Origin: Erythroxylum novogranatense
Taxonomy: Eukaryota > Streptophyta > Magnoliopsida > Malpighiales > Erythroxylaceae
DNA length: 64,000 nt
Reading direction: 5' to 3'
NCBI GenBank assembly: GCA_029891385.1
Contig: CM057228.1
Span: forward strand, 70,385,523 to 70,449,522
This document shows positions 1-12,849 of the stretch, in pieces. The stretch's first letter is position 1. Every line of letters starts with the position of its first letter. The notes beneath the pieces were generated by a model that ran no database searches, had not been told where the DNA came from, and saw only the letters and a program-made list of their open reading frames with translations. Made by a program: the position numbers and the translations under genes.

Positions 1-3000
1 CAATTAATTAAATAGAGATTGGTTTTATTTTCATTTTATTAATCATAATATACAAAATTAATTGACTAATTATAATATATTATTAATTAATAGAAGAATA
101 ATTATTGATTAATTATTTGAAACAAAATAGAGTCTTATTATTATAGGAGTCATAGGTGTAACTTAAGTATATTATTTATTAATAACAAAATAAATAAATA
201 AATAATTAATTAAAATAAAATTTTACTATTATAGCAATCACGAAGTGACTTAAGTGTCACGCCTATGAAAAGATCTATTTTTAATTTCTTAATTAAATAA
301 AATTAATTAAAATATAATTCATAATAATCAATATATAATTAAATAATTGATTTATTGAATTCTTGCAAATTAACTAATCAATTATTGATTATGATCATGT
401 AAATATTGCTTATGTTATTATTAATGCGTTTGAAGTATTTTCTCCATTTTTAATTACATATTCGTAAAATATCTTTAACTAATTTAATTATAACTATTCA
501 ATAAATCAAAATATAATTTCTTGTAATTAAAATATTATCAGTTAGTTAAAATACAATTAATTAATTGATTTATCAAAATGTGGTAATTGATTAATAATGG
601 TAATTAGAATATAATAAATTAAATGATTTGATAAATTATACTTTATTTATAAACTTATTATTAACCATTAGTTGTTAACCTTATTCAGTTATAATTATTA
701 ATGATTAATATATTATTAATTTGTTATATATATATAGGCAAGTAGTCATGCTTGTGAGTTAATATTCACGTAGTGACTACCATGTCATGCATGTTATTTT
801 CTTTTACGTAATTAATCCCTATATAATTTTGTAACAGTTTTATTAAAAATTAAATAAATAAGTACTGTTTTCTTAAAATATAATTAATTTATTCTTCAAT
901 TAATTAATTAGAGTTAGTGCTTATTTTTCATGTTTTATTAAATATAATATATACAAATAATTGACTAATTACAATATATTTTTAATTAATATGAAAGTAA
1001 TTAATTGGTGAATTACTTAAAATAAAATAGAATTTTATTATTATAGGAGTCACAAAGTGACTTAAGTAATAGGAGTCATAGGCGTGACTTAAGTATATTA
1101 TTGATTAATAACAAAATAATTAATTGATTATTTAATTAAAATCAAATAAATTTTTCTATTATAGGAGTCACAGTAGTGACTTAAGTATTACGCCTATGAA
1201 AAGATCTATTTTCTAATTCTTTAATTAAATAAAATTATAAAATATCATTCATAATAATCAATATATAATTAAATAATTGATTTATTGAAATCCTATTAAT
1301 TAATTAATTATTGATTACTAACACGTAATTATTACTTATGTTATTATTAATGTGTCTGAAAAATTTTCCCATTTTAATTCCATATTCTTAAAATATCTCT
1401 AATGAATGTAATTACAACTATTTAGTAAATTAAAATATAATTTCATGTAATTAAAATATTATCAATTAGTTAAAATATAATTAATTTATTGATTTATGAA
1501 AATGTGATACTTGATTAATAATGGTAATTAAAATATAATAATTAAATGATTTACTAAATTAAACTTTATTTATAAATTAATTATTAATCATTAATAATGA
1601 TTAATATACTATTAATTAATTGATGTATATATATAGGTAAGTAGTCATGCCTGTCACTTAATATTCACAGATGTGACTACCATGTCGTGCATGTTATTTT
1701 CTTTTTACGAGCAAGTAACCGCTATATAATTTTATAACATTTTATTAAATAATTAATTAAATAAGTATTCATTTCTTAAAATATAATTAATTTATTCTTC
1801 AATTAATTAAATAGAGTTAGTGCTTATTTTTCATTTTATTAAATATAATATATAAAATTAATTGACTAATTATAATATATTATTAATTAATAGCAAAATA
1901 ATTATTGATTAATTACTTAAAATAAAATAGCATTTTATTATTATAGAGTCATGCAGTGTGACTTAAGTATATTATTGATTAATAACAAAACAATTAATTG
2001 AATAATTAATTAAAATAAAATAAACTTTTACTATTATAGGAGTCACAGATGTGACTTAAGTGTCACTATAAAAGATCTATTTTAATTTCTTAATTAAATA
2101 AAATATAATTCATAATAATCAACGATAATTAAATAGTTGATTTATTGAATTCGATCAATTGACTAATCAATTATTGATTATGAACACATAAATATTGCTT
2201 ATGTTATTATTAATACGTTTGAAATTTTTTCCCATTTTTAATTACATATTCTTAAAATATCTTTATTTAATTTAATTACAACCATTTAGCAAATTACAAT
2301 ATAATTTCTTGTAATTAAAATATTATAAGTTATAATTAATTGATTTATGAAAATGTGATACTTGATTAATAATGGTCATTAGAATATAATAAATTAAATG
2401 ATTTCTTAAATTATACTTTATTTACAATTTAATAATTAATCTTTAACGTTAATCTTATTCAATTATAATTAATAATGATTACTATATTATTAATTAATTG
2501 ATGTATATATATATAGTTAAGTAGTTACACCTGTGATGTATGTCATTTTCTTTTTACGAGTAATTAACCCTATATAATTTTGTAACATTTTATTAAATAA
2601 TTAACTAAATAAGTTTTGGTTTCTTAAAATATAATTTATTTATTCTTCAATTAATTAAATAGAGTTAGTGCTTATTTTTTGTTTTAATTAAATATAATAT
2701 ATGTAAATAATTGATTAATTATAATATATTATTAATTAATAAGAAAATAATTAATTGATGAATCACTTAAAATAAAATAGAAATTTATTATTATAGGAGT
2801 CACAGGCATTACTTAAGTATATTTTTATTAATAACAAAAATTAATTGATTATTGAATTAAAATAAAATGAACTTTTACTATTATAGGAGTGACATACATG
2901 GCTTAAGTATCACCTATGTGAAAAGATTTATTTTTAATTCTCTAATTAAATAAAATATAATTTATAATAATTAATATCTAATTAAATAATTGATTTATTA

Positions 3001-5240
3001 AAATCTTATTAATTAATTAATGATTATTATCACGTAATTATTAATTATGTTATTGTTAATGCATCTGAAATATGTTTCCCAACTTTCAATTACATATTAT
3101 TAAAATATATCTTTAATGAATTTAATTACGTTCTGAAATATTTTCCCAATATTTAATTCCATATTCTTAAATATCTTTAATGAATTTAATTACAACTATT
3201 TAGTAAATTAAAATATAATTTTGTGCAATTAAAATATTATCAGTTAGTTAAATTATAATTAATTAATTGATTTATGAAAATGTGATGTTTGATTAATAAT
3301 GATAATTAGAATATAATAAATTAAATGATTTATTAAATTATACTTTATTTATAAATTAATTATTAATCATTAACTGTGAATCTTATTCAGTTATAATTAA
3401 TAATGATTAATATATTATCAATTAATTGATGTATATATATAGGTAAGTAGCCACGCCTGCGACTTAATATTCACAGGCGTGACTACAGTGTCGTGCATGT
3501 TATTTTCTTTTTACAGTAAATTAACCCTATATAAATTTATAACATTTTTATTAAACATTTAATTGAATAAGTATTGATTTCTTAAAATATAATAAATTTA
3601 TGCTTCAATTAATTAAATAGAGTTAGTGCTTATTTTTCATTTTATAAATTTCTTTTATGAGCAATTAACACCTATATAATTTTATAACATTTGTTGTTAA
3701 ATAATTAATTAAATAAAATTACTTCTTAGTTTTTCAATTTTATTAAATATAATATATATAATTAATTGAATAATTATAATATGTTATTAATTAATAACAC
3801 AATAATTAATTGAATTGATTAATAACAAAATAATTAATTAGTTAATTACTTTAAATAATTTTTTATTATTATAGGAGTGACAAAGTGATCAAGTATATTA
3901 TTGATTAATAATAAAATAATTAATTGATTATTTAATTAAAATGAAATGAACTTTTGCTATTATAGGAGTCATAGACGTGATATAAGTGTTATGCCTGCAA
4001 TTTTTAATTTTTAATCAAATAAAATTAATTAAAATTAAATTTATAGTAGTCAATATATAATTAAATAATTGATTTATTGAAATGTTATTATTTATTTAAT
4101 TAATTAATTATAATAACATGTAAATATTACTTTTGATATTATTAATGCATTTGAAATATATTTTCCCATTTTTAGTTACATATTCTAAAAATATCTTTAA
4201 TTAATGTAATTATGACTATTTAGTAAATTAAAATATATTTTCATGTAATTAAAATATTATCAGTTAGCTAAAATATAATTAATTAATTGATTTATGACAA
4301 TGTGATAATTTATTAATAATGGTAATTAGAATATAATAAATTAATTGATTTTGAAATTATAGTTTATTTATAAATTAATTATTAATCATTAACTGTTAAT
4401 CTTATTAATTAACTAATTATAATAAGGTATTAATTAATAACAAAATAATTAATTGAATTAATTAATAACAAAATAATTAATTCATTAATTACTTAAAATA
4501 AAATAAATTTTATTATTATAGGAGTCACAGGCATGACTTTAGTATATTATTGATTAATAATAAAATAATTCATTGATTATTTAATTAAAATAAAATAAAC
4601 TTTTACTATTATAGAAGTCATAGATGTGACTTAAGTGTTATGCCTATGAAAAGATCAATTTTAAATCCTTAATTAAATAAAATTAATTAAAATAAAATTT
4701 ATAATAGTCAATATATAAATAAATAATTGATTTATTTAAACATTATTTATTTATTTATTATTAACATTCAAATATTACTTATGTTATTATTAATGTGTCT
4801 AAAATATTTTTGCCCATTTTTAACTTAAAATATCTTTAATTAATTTAATTATAACTATTTAGTAAATTAAAATATAATTTCATGTAACTAAAATATTATC
4901 GTTAGTTAAAATATAATTAATTAATTGAATTATGACAATGTGATACTTGATTATTAATGGTAATTAGATTATACTTTATTTATAAATTATTTATTGGTCA
5001 TTAATCGTTAATCTTATTCAGTTATAACGATAATGATTGATGCGTTATTAATTAGTTGATGTATATATATATGTAAGTAGTTACACTTGTTACTTAATAT
5101 TCACAGACATGACAGTCTGGCTGTACATGTTATTTTCTTTTTATGAGCAATTAACACCTATATAATTAATTAATTGACTAATTATAATATGGTATTAATT
5201 AATAACAAAATAATTAATTGATTAATTTCTTACAATAAAT
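1..5240 (+). repeat. AT-rich tandem satellite array, about 0.85-0.96 kb unit, forward orientation
   Basis: Long, very AT-rich tandem repeat. An anchor of the type GAGTTAGTGCTTATTTTTCA recurs at about 15 (variant), 911, 1814, 2662 and 3620, giving spacings of about 896, 903, 848 and 958 bp. Copies are diverged by substitutions and small indels, and the last copies (3650-5240) are rearranged with partial internal duplication. Inside each unit the same series of blocks recurs, including a GTCAC...GTGAC dyad next to AAAAGATC and a hairpin block before a CATGTCGTGCATG-like segment. I see no open reading frame of note. This is a non-coding satellite; its family is unknown to me. Confidence 0.85.
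3447..3486. repeat. Hairpin block of the satellite unit (representative copy)
   Basis: Two arms of about 16 bp, of the type GTAGYCACGCCTGYGA and TCACAGGCGTGACTAC, are separated by an 8-base AT-rich loop. Equivalent blocks lie near 742-780, 1641-1680, 5067-5112 and, in the reversed array, near 6028-6065, 6855-6890, 13625-13660, 15990-16020, 16790-16829 and 17430-17455. The block is the GC-richest part of an otherwise nearly pure A/T unit. Its function is unknown. Confidence 0.75.
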
Positions 5241-5484
5241 TTGGGAATTTGTCATGAGTGAACATGATGTTAGAATGGATGTAGGAACTATTGGAAAGGC
5301 TTTGGAGGGGTTTAGGTGTCTCATATGTATGTTAAATGGACATTCTTGGGTCTAAAATTGCCCTCAGTCTAGTCCATGTCCGTTAAACAGACCTTCTCGA
5401 GTCTGGAAAGCACCCCCAAGCCTGTTTATGCCTGTTAGGATACAGTTTATGTATGTTTAACGGATGTTCATTGTCCATTTAACT
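5241..5484. other. Non-satellite spacer at the polarity switch of the array
   Basis: About 240 bp of ordinary-composition sequence unlike the satellite on either side. It contains GTTAAATGGACA near 5313 and its exact reverse complement TGTCCATTTAAC near 5473. Related half-sites (GTCCGTTAAAC, GTTTAACGGATG) lie between them. The satellite left of it reads forward and right of it reads in reverse complement. No gene is seen. It could be a remnant of a small inverted-repeat element or a rearrangement junction. Confidence 0.6.
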
Positions 5485-7728
5485 AACTGATTATATTTTA
5501 ATTTACTAAATAGTTATAATTAAATTAATTAAAGATATTTTATGAATATGTAATTAAAAAGGAAAAAATATTCCGACGCCTTTAATAATAACATAAGTAA
5601 TAATTACGTGTTAATAATTAATAATTAATTAATTAATAAGATTTGAATAAATCAATTATTAAAATAAATTGTCTTTTATTTTAATGAAATAATCAATTAA
5701 TTATTTTGTTATCAATCAATAATATACTTAAGTCTTTCTTGTGACTCCTATAATAATAATATTTTATTTTATTTTAAGTAATTAATTAATTAATTAATTT
5801 CTTATTATTAATTAATATATTATAATTAGTCAATTATTATATATATACATTATATTTAATAAAAGAAAAATATAAGGGCTAATTCTATTTAATTAATTAA
5901 TTAATATATTAATTATATTTTAAGAAATCAATACTTAATTAATTATTTATTTAATGAAAAAGGCTATAAAACTATATAGAGTTAATTGCCTGTAAAAAAA
6001 GAACATGCACGTCTCAAACGTACATGGCATTCATGCCTGTGAATATTAAGTCACAGTCGTGACTAATTACCTACATATATGCATCAATTAATTAATAATA
6101 CATTAATCATTATTAATTACAACTGAATAAGATTAACAGTTAATGATTAATAACTAATTTATGGATAAAGTATAATTTAATACATCTTTTAATTTATTAT
6201 TTTCTAATTATCATTATTAATCAAGCATCACATTTTCATTAATTAATTAATTAATTATATTTTAACTAACGATAATATTTTAATTACATGAAATTATATT
6301 TTGATTTACTAAATAGTTATAATTAAATTAATTAAAGATATTTTAAGAATCTGTAATTAAAAGGAAAAATTATTTTAGACGCATTAATAATAACATAAAT
6401 AATAATTACGTGTTAATAATCATTCAATAATTAATTAATTAAACTAATTAATTAATTAATAAGATTTGAATAAATCAATTATTTAATTATATATTGATAA
6501 TTATGAATTATATTTTAATTAAATTTATTTAATTAAGAAATTAGAAAGTGTCACGCTTGTGTCTCCTATAATAATAATTTTATTTTTATTTTAAGTAACT
6601 AATTAATTAATTATTTTATTAATCAGTGATATATTATAATTAGTCAATTAATTATATATATATATATTATATTTAATAAAAATGAAAATATAAGCACTAA
6701 TTCTATTTAATTAATGAATGAATAGATTAATAATATTTTGATAAATCAATACTTAATGAATTATTTATTTATTAAAAAAGGTTATAAAATTATATAGGAG
6801 TTAATTGCCTGTAGAAAGAAAAGAACATGCACGTTACAACCGTGCAACGCAGTCACGCCTTTGAATATTAAGTCACAGGTATGACTACTTGCCTACATAT
6901 ATACACCCATTGATTAATAATATATTAATCAGTATTAATTATAATTGAATTAGATAAAAGTTAATGATTAACAATTAATTTATAGATAAAGTATAATTCA
7001 ATAAATCATTTAATTTATTATATTCCAATTACCATTATTAATCAAGTATCATATTTTCATAAATCAATTAAGTAATTGTATTTTAACTAGTTGATAATAT
7101 TTTAATTACATGAAATTATATTTTAATATACTAAATAGTTATAATTAAATTAATCAAAGATATTTTAAGAATATGTAATTAAAAAGGAAAAATATTTCAG
7201 ACACATTAATAATAACATAAGTAATAATTGCATGTTAATAAGCAATAAGTAATTAACTAATTATTAAAAAATCAATTATTTAATTATACGTAGATTATTA
7301 TGAAAGATATAGTAATAAATTTTATTTAATTAAGGAATTAAAATAGATTTTTCACAAGTGTCATGCCTGTGACTCTATAATAATAATTTTCATTTTATTT
7401 TAATGAAATAATCAATTAATTATTTTATTAATCAATAATATACTTAATTCACTCTTGTGACTCCTATAATAATAATATTTTATTTTATTCTAAGTAATTA
7501 ATCAATTAATTATTTTGTTATTAATCAATAATATATTATAATTAGTCAATTAACTATATCTATTATATTTAATAAAAGAAAAATATAAGCCTATTTAATT
7601 AATAAATGAATAGATTAAAAATATTTTAATAAATCAATACTTAATTAATAATGTATGTATTAAAAAGGTTATAAAATTATATAGGATTTAATTGCCCATA
7701 AAAAAAAGAACATGCACGTCGCAACATG
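5485..7728 (-). repeat. AT-rich satellite array, reverse orientation (left part)
   Basis: Same satellite as at 1-5240 but reverse-complemented. For example, the block ending in an ACGTAATTATTACTTATGTT-like string on the forward side appears here as AACATAAGTAATAATTACGT near 5593. The hairpin block now reads CATGCCTGTGAATATTAAGTCACA and onward. The array breaks at about 7728 inside the CACGTCGCAAC segment, where the transposon sequence starts. No gene is seen. Confidence 0.85.
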
Positions 7729-8911
7729 CAAAAATTATGTGAACATGTGTGGCAGCTGCATAAAACGATGGATTTCTGAGGATTTTCCATCTTTTGTTCA
7801 ACAAACCAAATGCACATTCAATGACATTTCTTGTAGATGAATGTCTCTTATTAAAAAGCTCTTTTGGGTTCCTAGGTGCCCTTCCATCTCTTGCCCACTC
7901 TTGAATATGATATCTTGTGCCTCTATAAGGTGCAAGAAAGCCAGGACCATTGGTATAGCCAGCATCTACTAAGTAGTAATTCCCTACAATCAAATGACAC
8001 TCTTACTATTGCATTTGTATTCAAACATTTCCAATAAATATACAAGGACTGATAGTTCTTATGTAACATACCCATTGGAACTTGAAGTCCAATTCGCCTA
8101 GTAACAACATCATGTAAAACCCTTGAATCAGATGCTGAACCCTCCCATCCAACAAGAACATAAACAAAGTTTAAGTTCTTATCACACACCCCTAACACAT
8201 TAGTGCAAATTCGCCCTTTCCTACCTCTGTATCTAGGTTTGTCTGAATGGGGAACTGTTATATCTATATAGGTTCCATCTAGAGCACCAAGGCAAACCTA
8301 TGAAAAAAATATCCAACAAAAACAGTTATAGTTTAGTAATTTAATAAAGTCAATATTGGAAGTCATTGTAGCTAATTACATATACTAACCTTAAACCATT
8401 TCCATTGATTGTCTGAGCAATCCTCTGGAATTGGTATGGGCTTCACATATAACAGATGTTGGAGATTTAGTACAACCTTCAGAACACTATGGAAGGCCCT
8501 ACTTATGATTTCTCCAGACCTCATAAACCTAACTTGTAATACTCTATTCGATTCATTTTGTGCTAATATTCTTAGGAAGATTAATAATTTTTCTTCAATT
8601 GGCAAATGACCACTATTGGGCAACCCACCGTGGACTTGAAGCATTTCACATAATATTTTAAATGCATTTAAGTCCATCCTTAAATCCCAATGGCTATTCC
8701 GATCACCCGTATTCAAAATCCGGTCTATATTAGCTTGCTTACTTGGTACTGTCAACGCCCTACTACCTCTAGCATTTTCACTCCTCCGACATTTTTTTGT
8801 GTATATATGCAAGCATAGCAACATCACCATTCGCATTAAGTTCAATTGCCCATTCCAAAACTCAAAAAATGCAAGAGCCTTAAAGATAACATCACGTTTC
8901 CTGTTATCCAT
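7729..8911 (-). pseudogene. PIF/Harbinger DDE transposase, three exons, C terminus lost
   Basis: Nuclease of a PIF/Harbinger transposon (DDE superfamily 4), which cuts and joins element ends at TTA targets. Reading the minus strand, exon 1 is 8911-8390 (from MDNRKRDV to NQWKWFK), exon 2 is 8297-8072 and exon 3 starts at 7983. The introns have GT...AG ends, and the joins restore the family motifs KWFK-VCLGALDGTY (phase 0) and VPMG-NYYLVDAGYTNG (split Gly codon). The catalytic triad is visible: Asp in ALDGTY, Asp in LVDAGYTN and Glu in NVIECAFG. The N-terminal helical region typical of these nucleases (LRMDLNAFKILCEML, RSGEIISRAFHSVL) is present. After IIFACC the frame runs into satellite DNA and stops, so the usual LHNFI-type end is missing. 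The gene was intact until truncated. Confidence 0.85.
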
Positions 8912-9249
8912 TTATGTAAGAGAATACTGTCTGCACATAATCAAAGTCAAATATTGATCATACACAAGCCACAGTAGAAGAAAATATAACAACTCAATCT
9001 TTGCTGAATTCCAAATATATTTGAAGCACAAAAGTTGGAGGAAACCAAATTCAAGACATTACCCGCGAGTATAACTAATTCTTGTTCTATGGAATTCGGG
9101 TAAATGGTAAGTTTTGGCATTTTTATGAATCAATTTTTACTTTTTTGGAGTAGACAGGAGAGGATAATAATGTCTAAGAAGCATGCTAATTTATGTTCTA
9201 CAATGACAACTAGGGTGACTATTTCATAAGGAAGAAGTTGCACCGTGTA
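8912..9249. other. Upstream flank of the transposase gene, no gene seen
   Basis: About 340 bp between the transposase start and the LINE fragment. It has no open frame or recognisable motif; probably the 5' untranslated part or an intron of the transposon. Confidence 0.5.
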
Positions 9250-10518
9250 TTGGTAAATTAGTAGTGGTTGGTTGGATTCGTCAATTCACTCACCCATTTT
9301 GGAGAACCCCTATGTTCCTATCATACCTGGATGGACATACAAGGAATGAAGTCCAACATAATTAATAAAGCACCATTCAGATTCTTCAATGGGCTAACAA
9401 AAATAACTAGTTTTAAGGAAACAACCAGAAGAAACTGCTCGGGTGAAATAAAAGGAAGCAAATCCTACCAACTAATGAGGAAAAGCCAGCTGGTAAGGAA
9501 TGAGTTAAATATATTTTGCAAAGATACATTATGAAATTCTCAGGTTGTTGTATAAGTAGCTAAAGAAAAATTAAGGAAAGCTCAGCTGGACTGTTATGAT
9601 CATCCTATAGATTTAAGATTGAAAAAAATAGAAGTCTCTTGCTTAAATGACTTAAATTTAGCTTTAAGCTTTGAGTTTTGAGCTTTCACAATTCTATTAT
9701 AAAGTATAAAGCAAGAGTGAGGTTGCTAAAGGAGGTGAATACCATTTTGAAATTTTACTTCCATTCTATTTTAGATAGAATGAACATCAACAAGATCAAC
9801 ATGCTTTATGATGAAGAGGGGACAATTTGCACTGACCAAGAAACCATTGAAAGCATTACTTTGAATTGTTACAAAGTGTTATTGGGAAAAACTAGCCTGG
9901 AAGACAATGAAGTTCATAATTTATCTTGGTTAGTACAAGATAAAATTAGCCAGCAAATGAGAGAACATTTAATTAGCCTAGTGTTTATACAAGAAGTAAA
10001 GGAAATTGTGTACAATCTTATTCCTTCTAAGGCCCCTGGACTTGATGGATTCTCATCTCATTTTTTTTTCAAAAAATTTAGAACATTACAAGCCAACTAG
10101 TAGTATAAATTGTGTAGAAAATTTTCAATTCTTCTAAGTTATTGAAGGAAGTTAATAGCACCTATATTTGTCTTATAGTTAAGATACCTTTTGGCTTGAG
10201 AGACTATTGGGGACAATATCCTGATAGTTCAGGAGCTTATGAAGGAGTATAGCTCTAAAAGAGCTATTAAGAGTTACACTATCATGCTAGATCTCTTAAA
10301 ACTTTTGATTCAATCAGGTGGAACTTTATCGTCAACTATCTGCATGCTTTTGGATTCCCAACTTAGTATATACAATGAATCAAAATTTGTAATTAATCTA
10401 TTAATTTTAGTTTGCTAGTTAATGATAATCCCACCAACTTCTTCATGAGTACTAAAGGGTTTAGGCAATGTTTTCACAGGTAGCAATTCCAAATTCTTAT
10501 TTCATCATAAATGTAAGT
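9250..10518 (+). pseudogene. L1-type LINE reverse transcriptase fragment, frameshifted
   Basis: Remnant of a plant non-LTR retrotransposon ORF2, the linker and reverse transcriptase region. In order I recognise APFRFFN (linker motif, about 9370), AKEKLRKAQ (about 9560), KYKARVRLLKEVNTILKFYFH (about 9705-9765, matching the usual K-RV-WLKEGD-NTKFFH), VKEIVYNLIPSKAPGLDGF (about 9998-10050, RT start), DNILIVQELM (about 10216), KTFDSIRWNF (about 10300), and FSLLVNDNP leading to STKGFRQ (about 10408-10470). FLFHHKCK at about 10495 follows after an internal loss. The pieces lie in different frames with stops between them, and the catalytic FADD box is not present. No poly(A) end was identified. It is a dead fragment inside the PIF element. 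Confidence 0.8.
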
Positions 10519-12239
10519 AGCTAGGAATAGGATTTGCTAGGAATAGGATTTGGAGCATTCAAAATGATCCTCCTCCTTTTGCAACAAATCCTTTTCCAAT
10601 TAATGGTTCCTTTTCCACAAGGATTTTCTAGGAATAGGATTTGTTTTCAATGAACAATTTATGTTCCTATATATAACACATTTATAAACAATATTATAAG
10701 TAATTAAAGTGAAGGAATCCACTGGTATGCGTGTTTCAGTTTCAATTGTTGCCAAGTTATGCATAAATCTAGGGAATAAGTTAATAGTCTTAATAGGGAA
10801 AGCTTTAAACTTGGAACTAATAAATAGTCTTAATAGGGTTCTAGAAGATATGGCAAATATGCTTAATTATAAAACTTGCACAGAATCCTTTCACACGTAT
10901 TCATTTGTATAGTGTAAAGAAATGTTGATTACGGATACCTTAGATATAAAGAAATCCATTTAAATTATTGTAAGGTCTTCAATAACTATTTGGAAATAAG
11001 TGTCTCATTATGATAACATATATTGTTTTGTATAATTTTTAGCTAATATTAGAAGGAAATATACTAAAGTTAACAATGTAGTGTGCATTAGATGAGTGGA
11101 CAAGATTGACATAAGGAAGACAAATTAATACGATTGAGTTATTAATTTTTATGTTTGGTTATACATTTCATAGGAGGTTTAAAAGTGATATTATGCCTAC
11201 GCACACAATCCAAAGCTTTAGTTGATACCAGGAAATAAACACCCGAAACAACAACATTATTATTTATTTAAAGGTAAACATAAGAACATTGATGAATAGA
11301 TTTCATTAGATCAAGTAATTCATAGTTGATTATTATGAAGACACATGTGCAAATTAAAAACATTAGAAATCAATAAGTGGGAAGCTTCAAATTACGTTGA
11401 ACATTATGCTAAAGAAGGCAAATTTGAAGTTGCACATGTACTACAAACATTTGGAACATACATGTCATAAGTAAGACCTTACCCTAGTTTCCAATTCAAG
11501 TGTTAATGTTAAACTTTTAATATCAACTTGTAAATATGTTTCATGAAGACCCTACCCTAGTTTCTGATGAAGTCTTTGTCACTACCAAAAGATAATAATT
11601 TACAAGTGAACCTTACAACCTTCAATGCCTTATTATTACTAGCAAGTAGCAACGTATAATGCAGGAAAAGAGACTTTAATAAGAAGACCATTGCCTTGTC
11701 ACATAATTTACAATCTTCTTCTCTTTTACCTTACCTAAAAAGAACTAGTACATGCTTAGTTTTGCAATTGCACCACAGATTTCAGAGTGAAAGACAATGT
11801 TATTCATTTAGTTTATTGAATCACTACACAATCAAACAATTAACTTCATATATTACCAAAAGTAAAATTAATAACATAAACAATGAACATATGACATTTA
11901 GATGTGAAGACAAGTATACACATCATAATGTTCTCTGTCTTTTTTGTGTCAAACAAATGCATCTCACTCAATGCAATGCACCAGTTAGTCAACTGTATTC
12001 AAACCAAGCAATTTGGATGGAAATTCTCACAAATATGATCATCTAATTTCAAGTCTTAATGAAGTTTCACGTGTCAGCTAAATTTGAACCTCTATCAACG
12101 TTTCCAATTTTAGGGTCTATGGTACAGATCCTAAAATCCCCAAAATGAGAAGATGAGAAGATGAAGACAATGTTTCCAATTTCAGGGTCTCCATTTCTCA
12201 CAACTACATTCTCCAATACAGGGTCTACGGTACAGACCT
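10519..12239. other. Non-coding stretch inside the PIF block; short direct repeats
   Basis: No gene supported. GCTAGGAATAGGATTT occurs twice in a row around 10518-10550, and AGGAATAGGATTTG returns near 10630. Near 12105-12235 the string AGGGTCTAYGGTACAGA occurs twice, with a TTTCCAATTTYAGGGTCT variant between. A 116-codon frame at 11696-12046 has no recognisable features and is most likely chance. Confidence 0.5.
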
Positions 12240-12849
12240 AATTCAACCATACCAGAGAAAAGACAAGGAAGGAAGCAACGACAATAAAAAGAACAGAAAA
12301 ACACTTACTTGACCTCCAAAAATTGAGGAGCGTGTTGGGGAAGAAGAAACGCAACAAATATTTTGGAAATCAACGTCGCAAAAGCCCTCGGTAATCTGAT
12401 CTAAGGAACAAAAATTCACAACCCCCAACAAGAAGAAAACGTCAAGTAAAAAAATGCATAATGTCCATTCAAGACAAGAAATCGCAAAAGAACACAAAAT
12501 GGAGACCTAACGGGGGCGGCGAGATTTTTCCAGTTGCGAATGTCTTGGGGAAGAGACTCCCACCGTGTGATAGAGAAGACTACAGTGTTAACAACTGTGC
12601 GACAACGGAGAGAAGGGCTTGGGAGAGACAGACGAGAGGGGTAAGTTGGACCATATTTTCGTCTTTCATACGAGGACAAGAGACAACGCACGTTGTCTTT
12701 CATTTTTCGGATGCACAGGATTTGTTTGTCTTTATCTATCGGAGGCAGAGGACAAAAGCTTGGAGACGGAAACCAAACAACAATGATAGACAGGATTTGT
12801 TTGTTTTGTTATCTGTCCCCATATACGGGGACAGTAACCATACACAGGG
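12240..12849 (-). other. Right terminal region of the PIF/Harbinger element with small dyads
   Basis: More GC-rich than its surroundings. It contains a perfect dyad AGACAACG-CA-CGTTGTCT at 12681-12698, a 15-bp direct repeat ACAGGATTTGTTTGT at 12715 and 12790, and a hairpin CTGTCCCC-loop-GGGGACAG at 12813-12834. Read on the minus strand it looks like the 5' terminal and leader region of the transposon that carries the transposase. Open frames of 84-130 codons on both strands here have no recognisable domain. Confidence 0.45.

Larger units (their letters stand above)
7729..12849 (-). mobile_element. Degraded PIF/Harbinger DNA transposon inserted in the satellite
   Basis: A 5.1-kb non-satellite block with a PIF/Harbinger transposase gene on the minus strand at its left end. 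The right edge (12849) ends ...CACAGGG and is followed by TTA, then the satellite resumes as AGTCACAATCATGAC. TTA is the known target of PIF/Harbinger elements, and in intact satellite copies the same place reads ATATTAAGTCAC. The left edge cuts the transposase C terminus, and about 35 bp of satellite expected before the TTA are missing. This suggests that a deletion removed the left terminal repeat with its flank. A LINE fragment lies inside. I could not confirm a terminal inverted repeat pair. Confidence 0.6.

Noticed and set aside
1..7728. Very AT-rich DNA as possible organellar sequence.
   Set aside because: There are no organellar genes, and the tandem satellite structure with plant transposons is nuclear.
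9268..9534. An 88-codon plus-strand frame as an independent gene.
   Set aside because: It contains the PFRFFN linker motif of the LINE ORF2 and belongs to that fragment.
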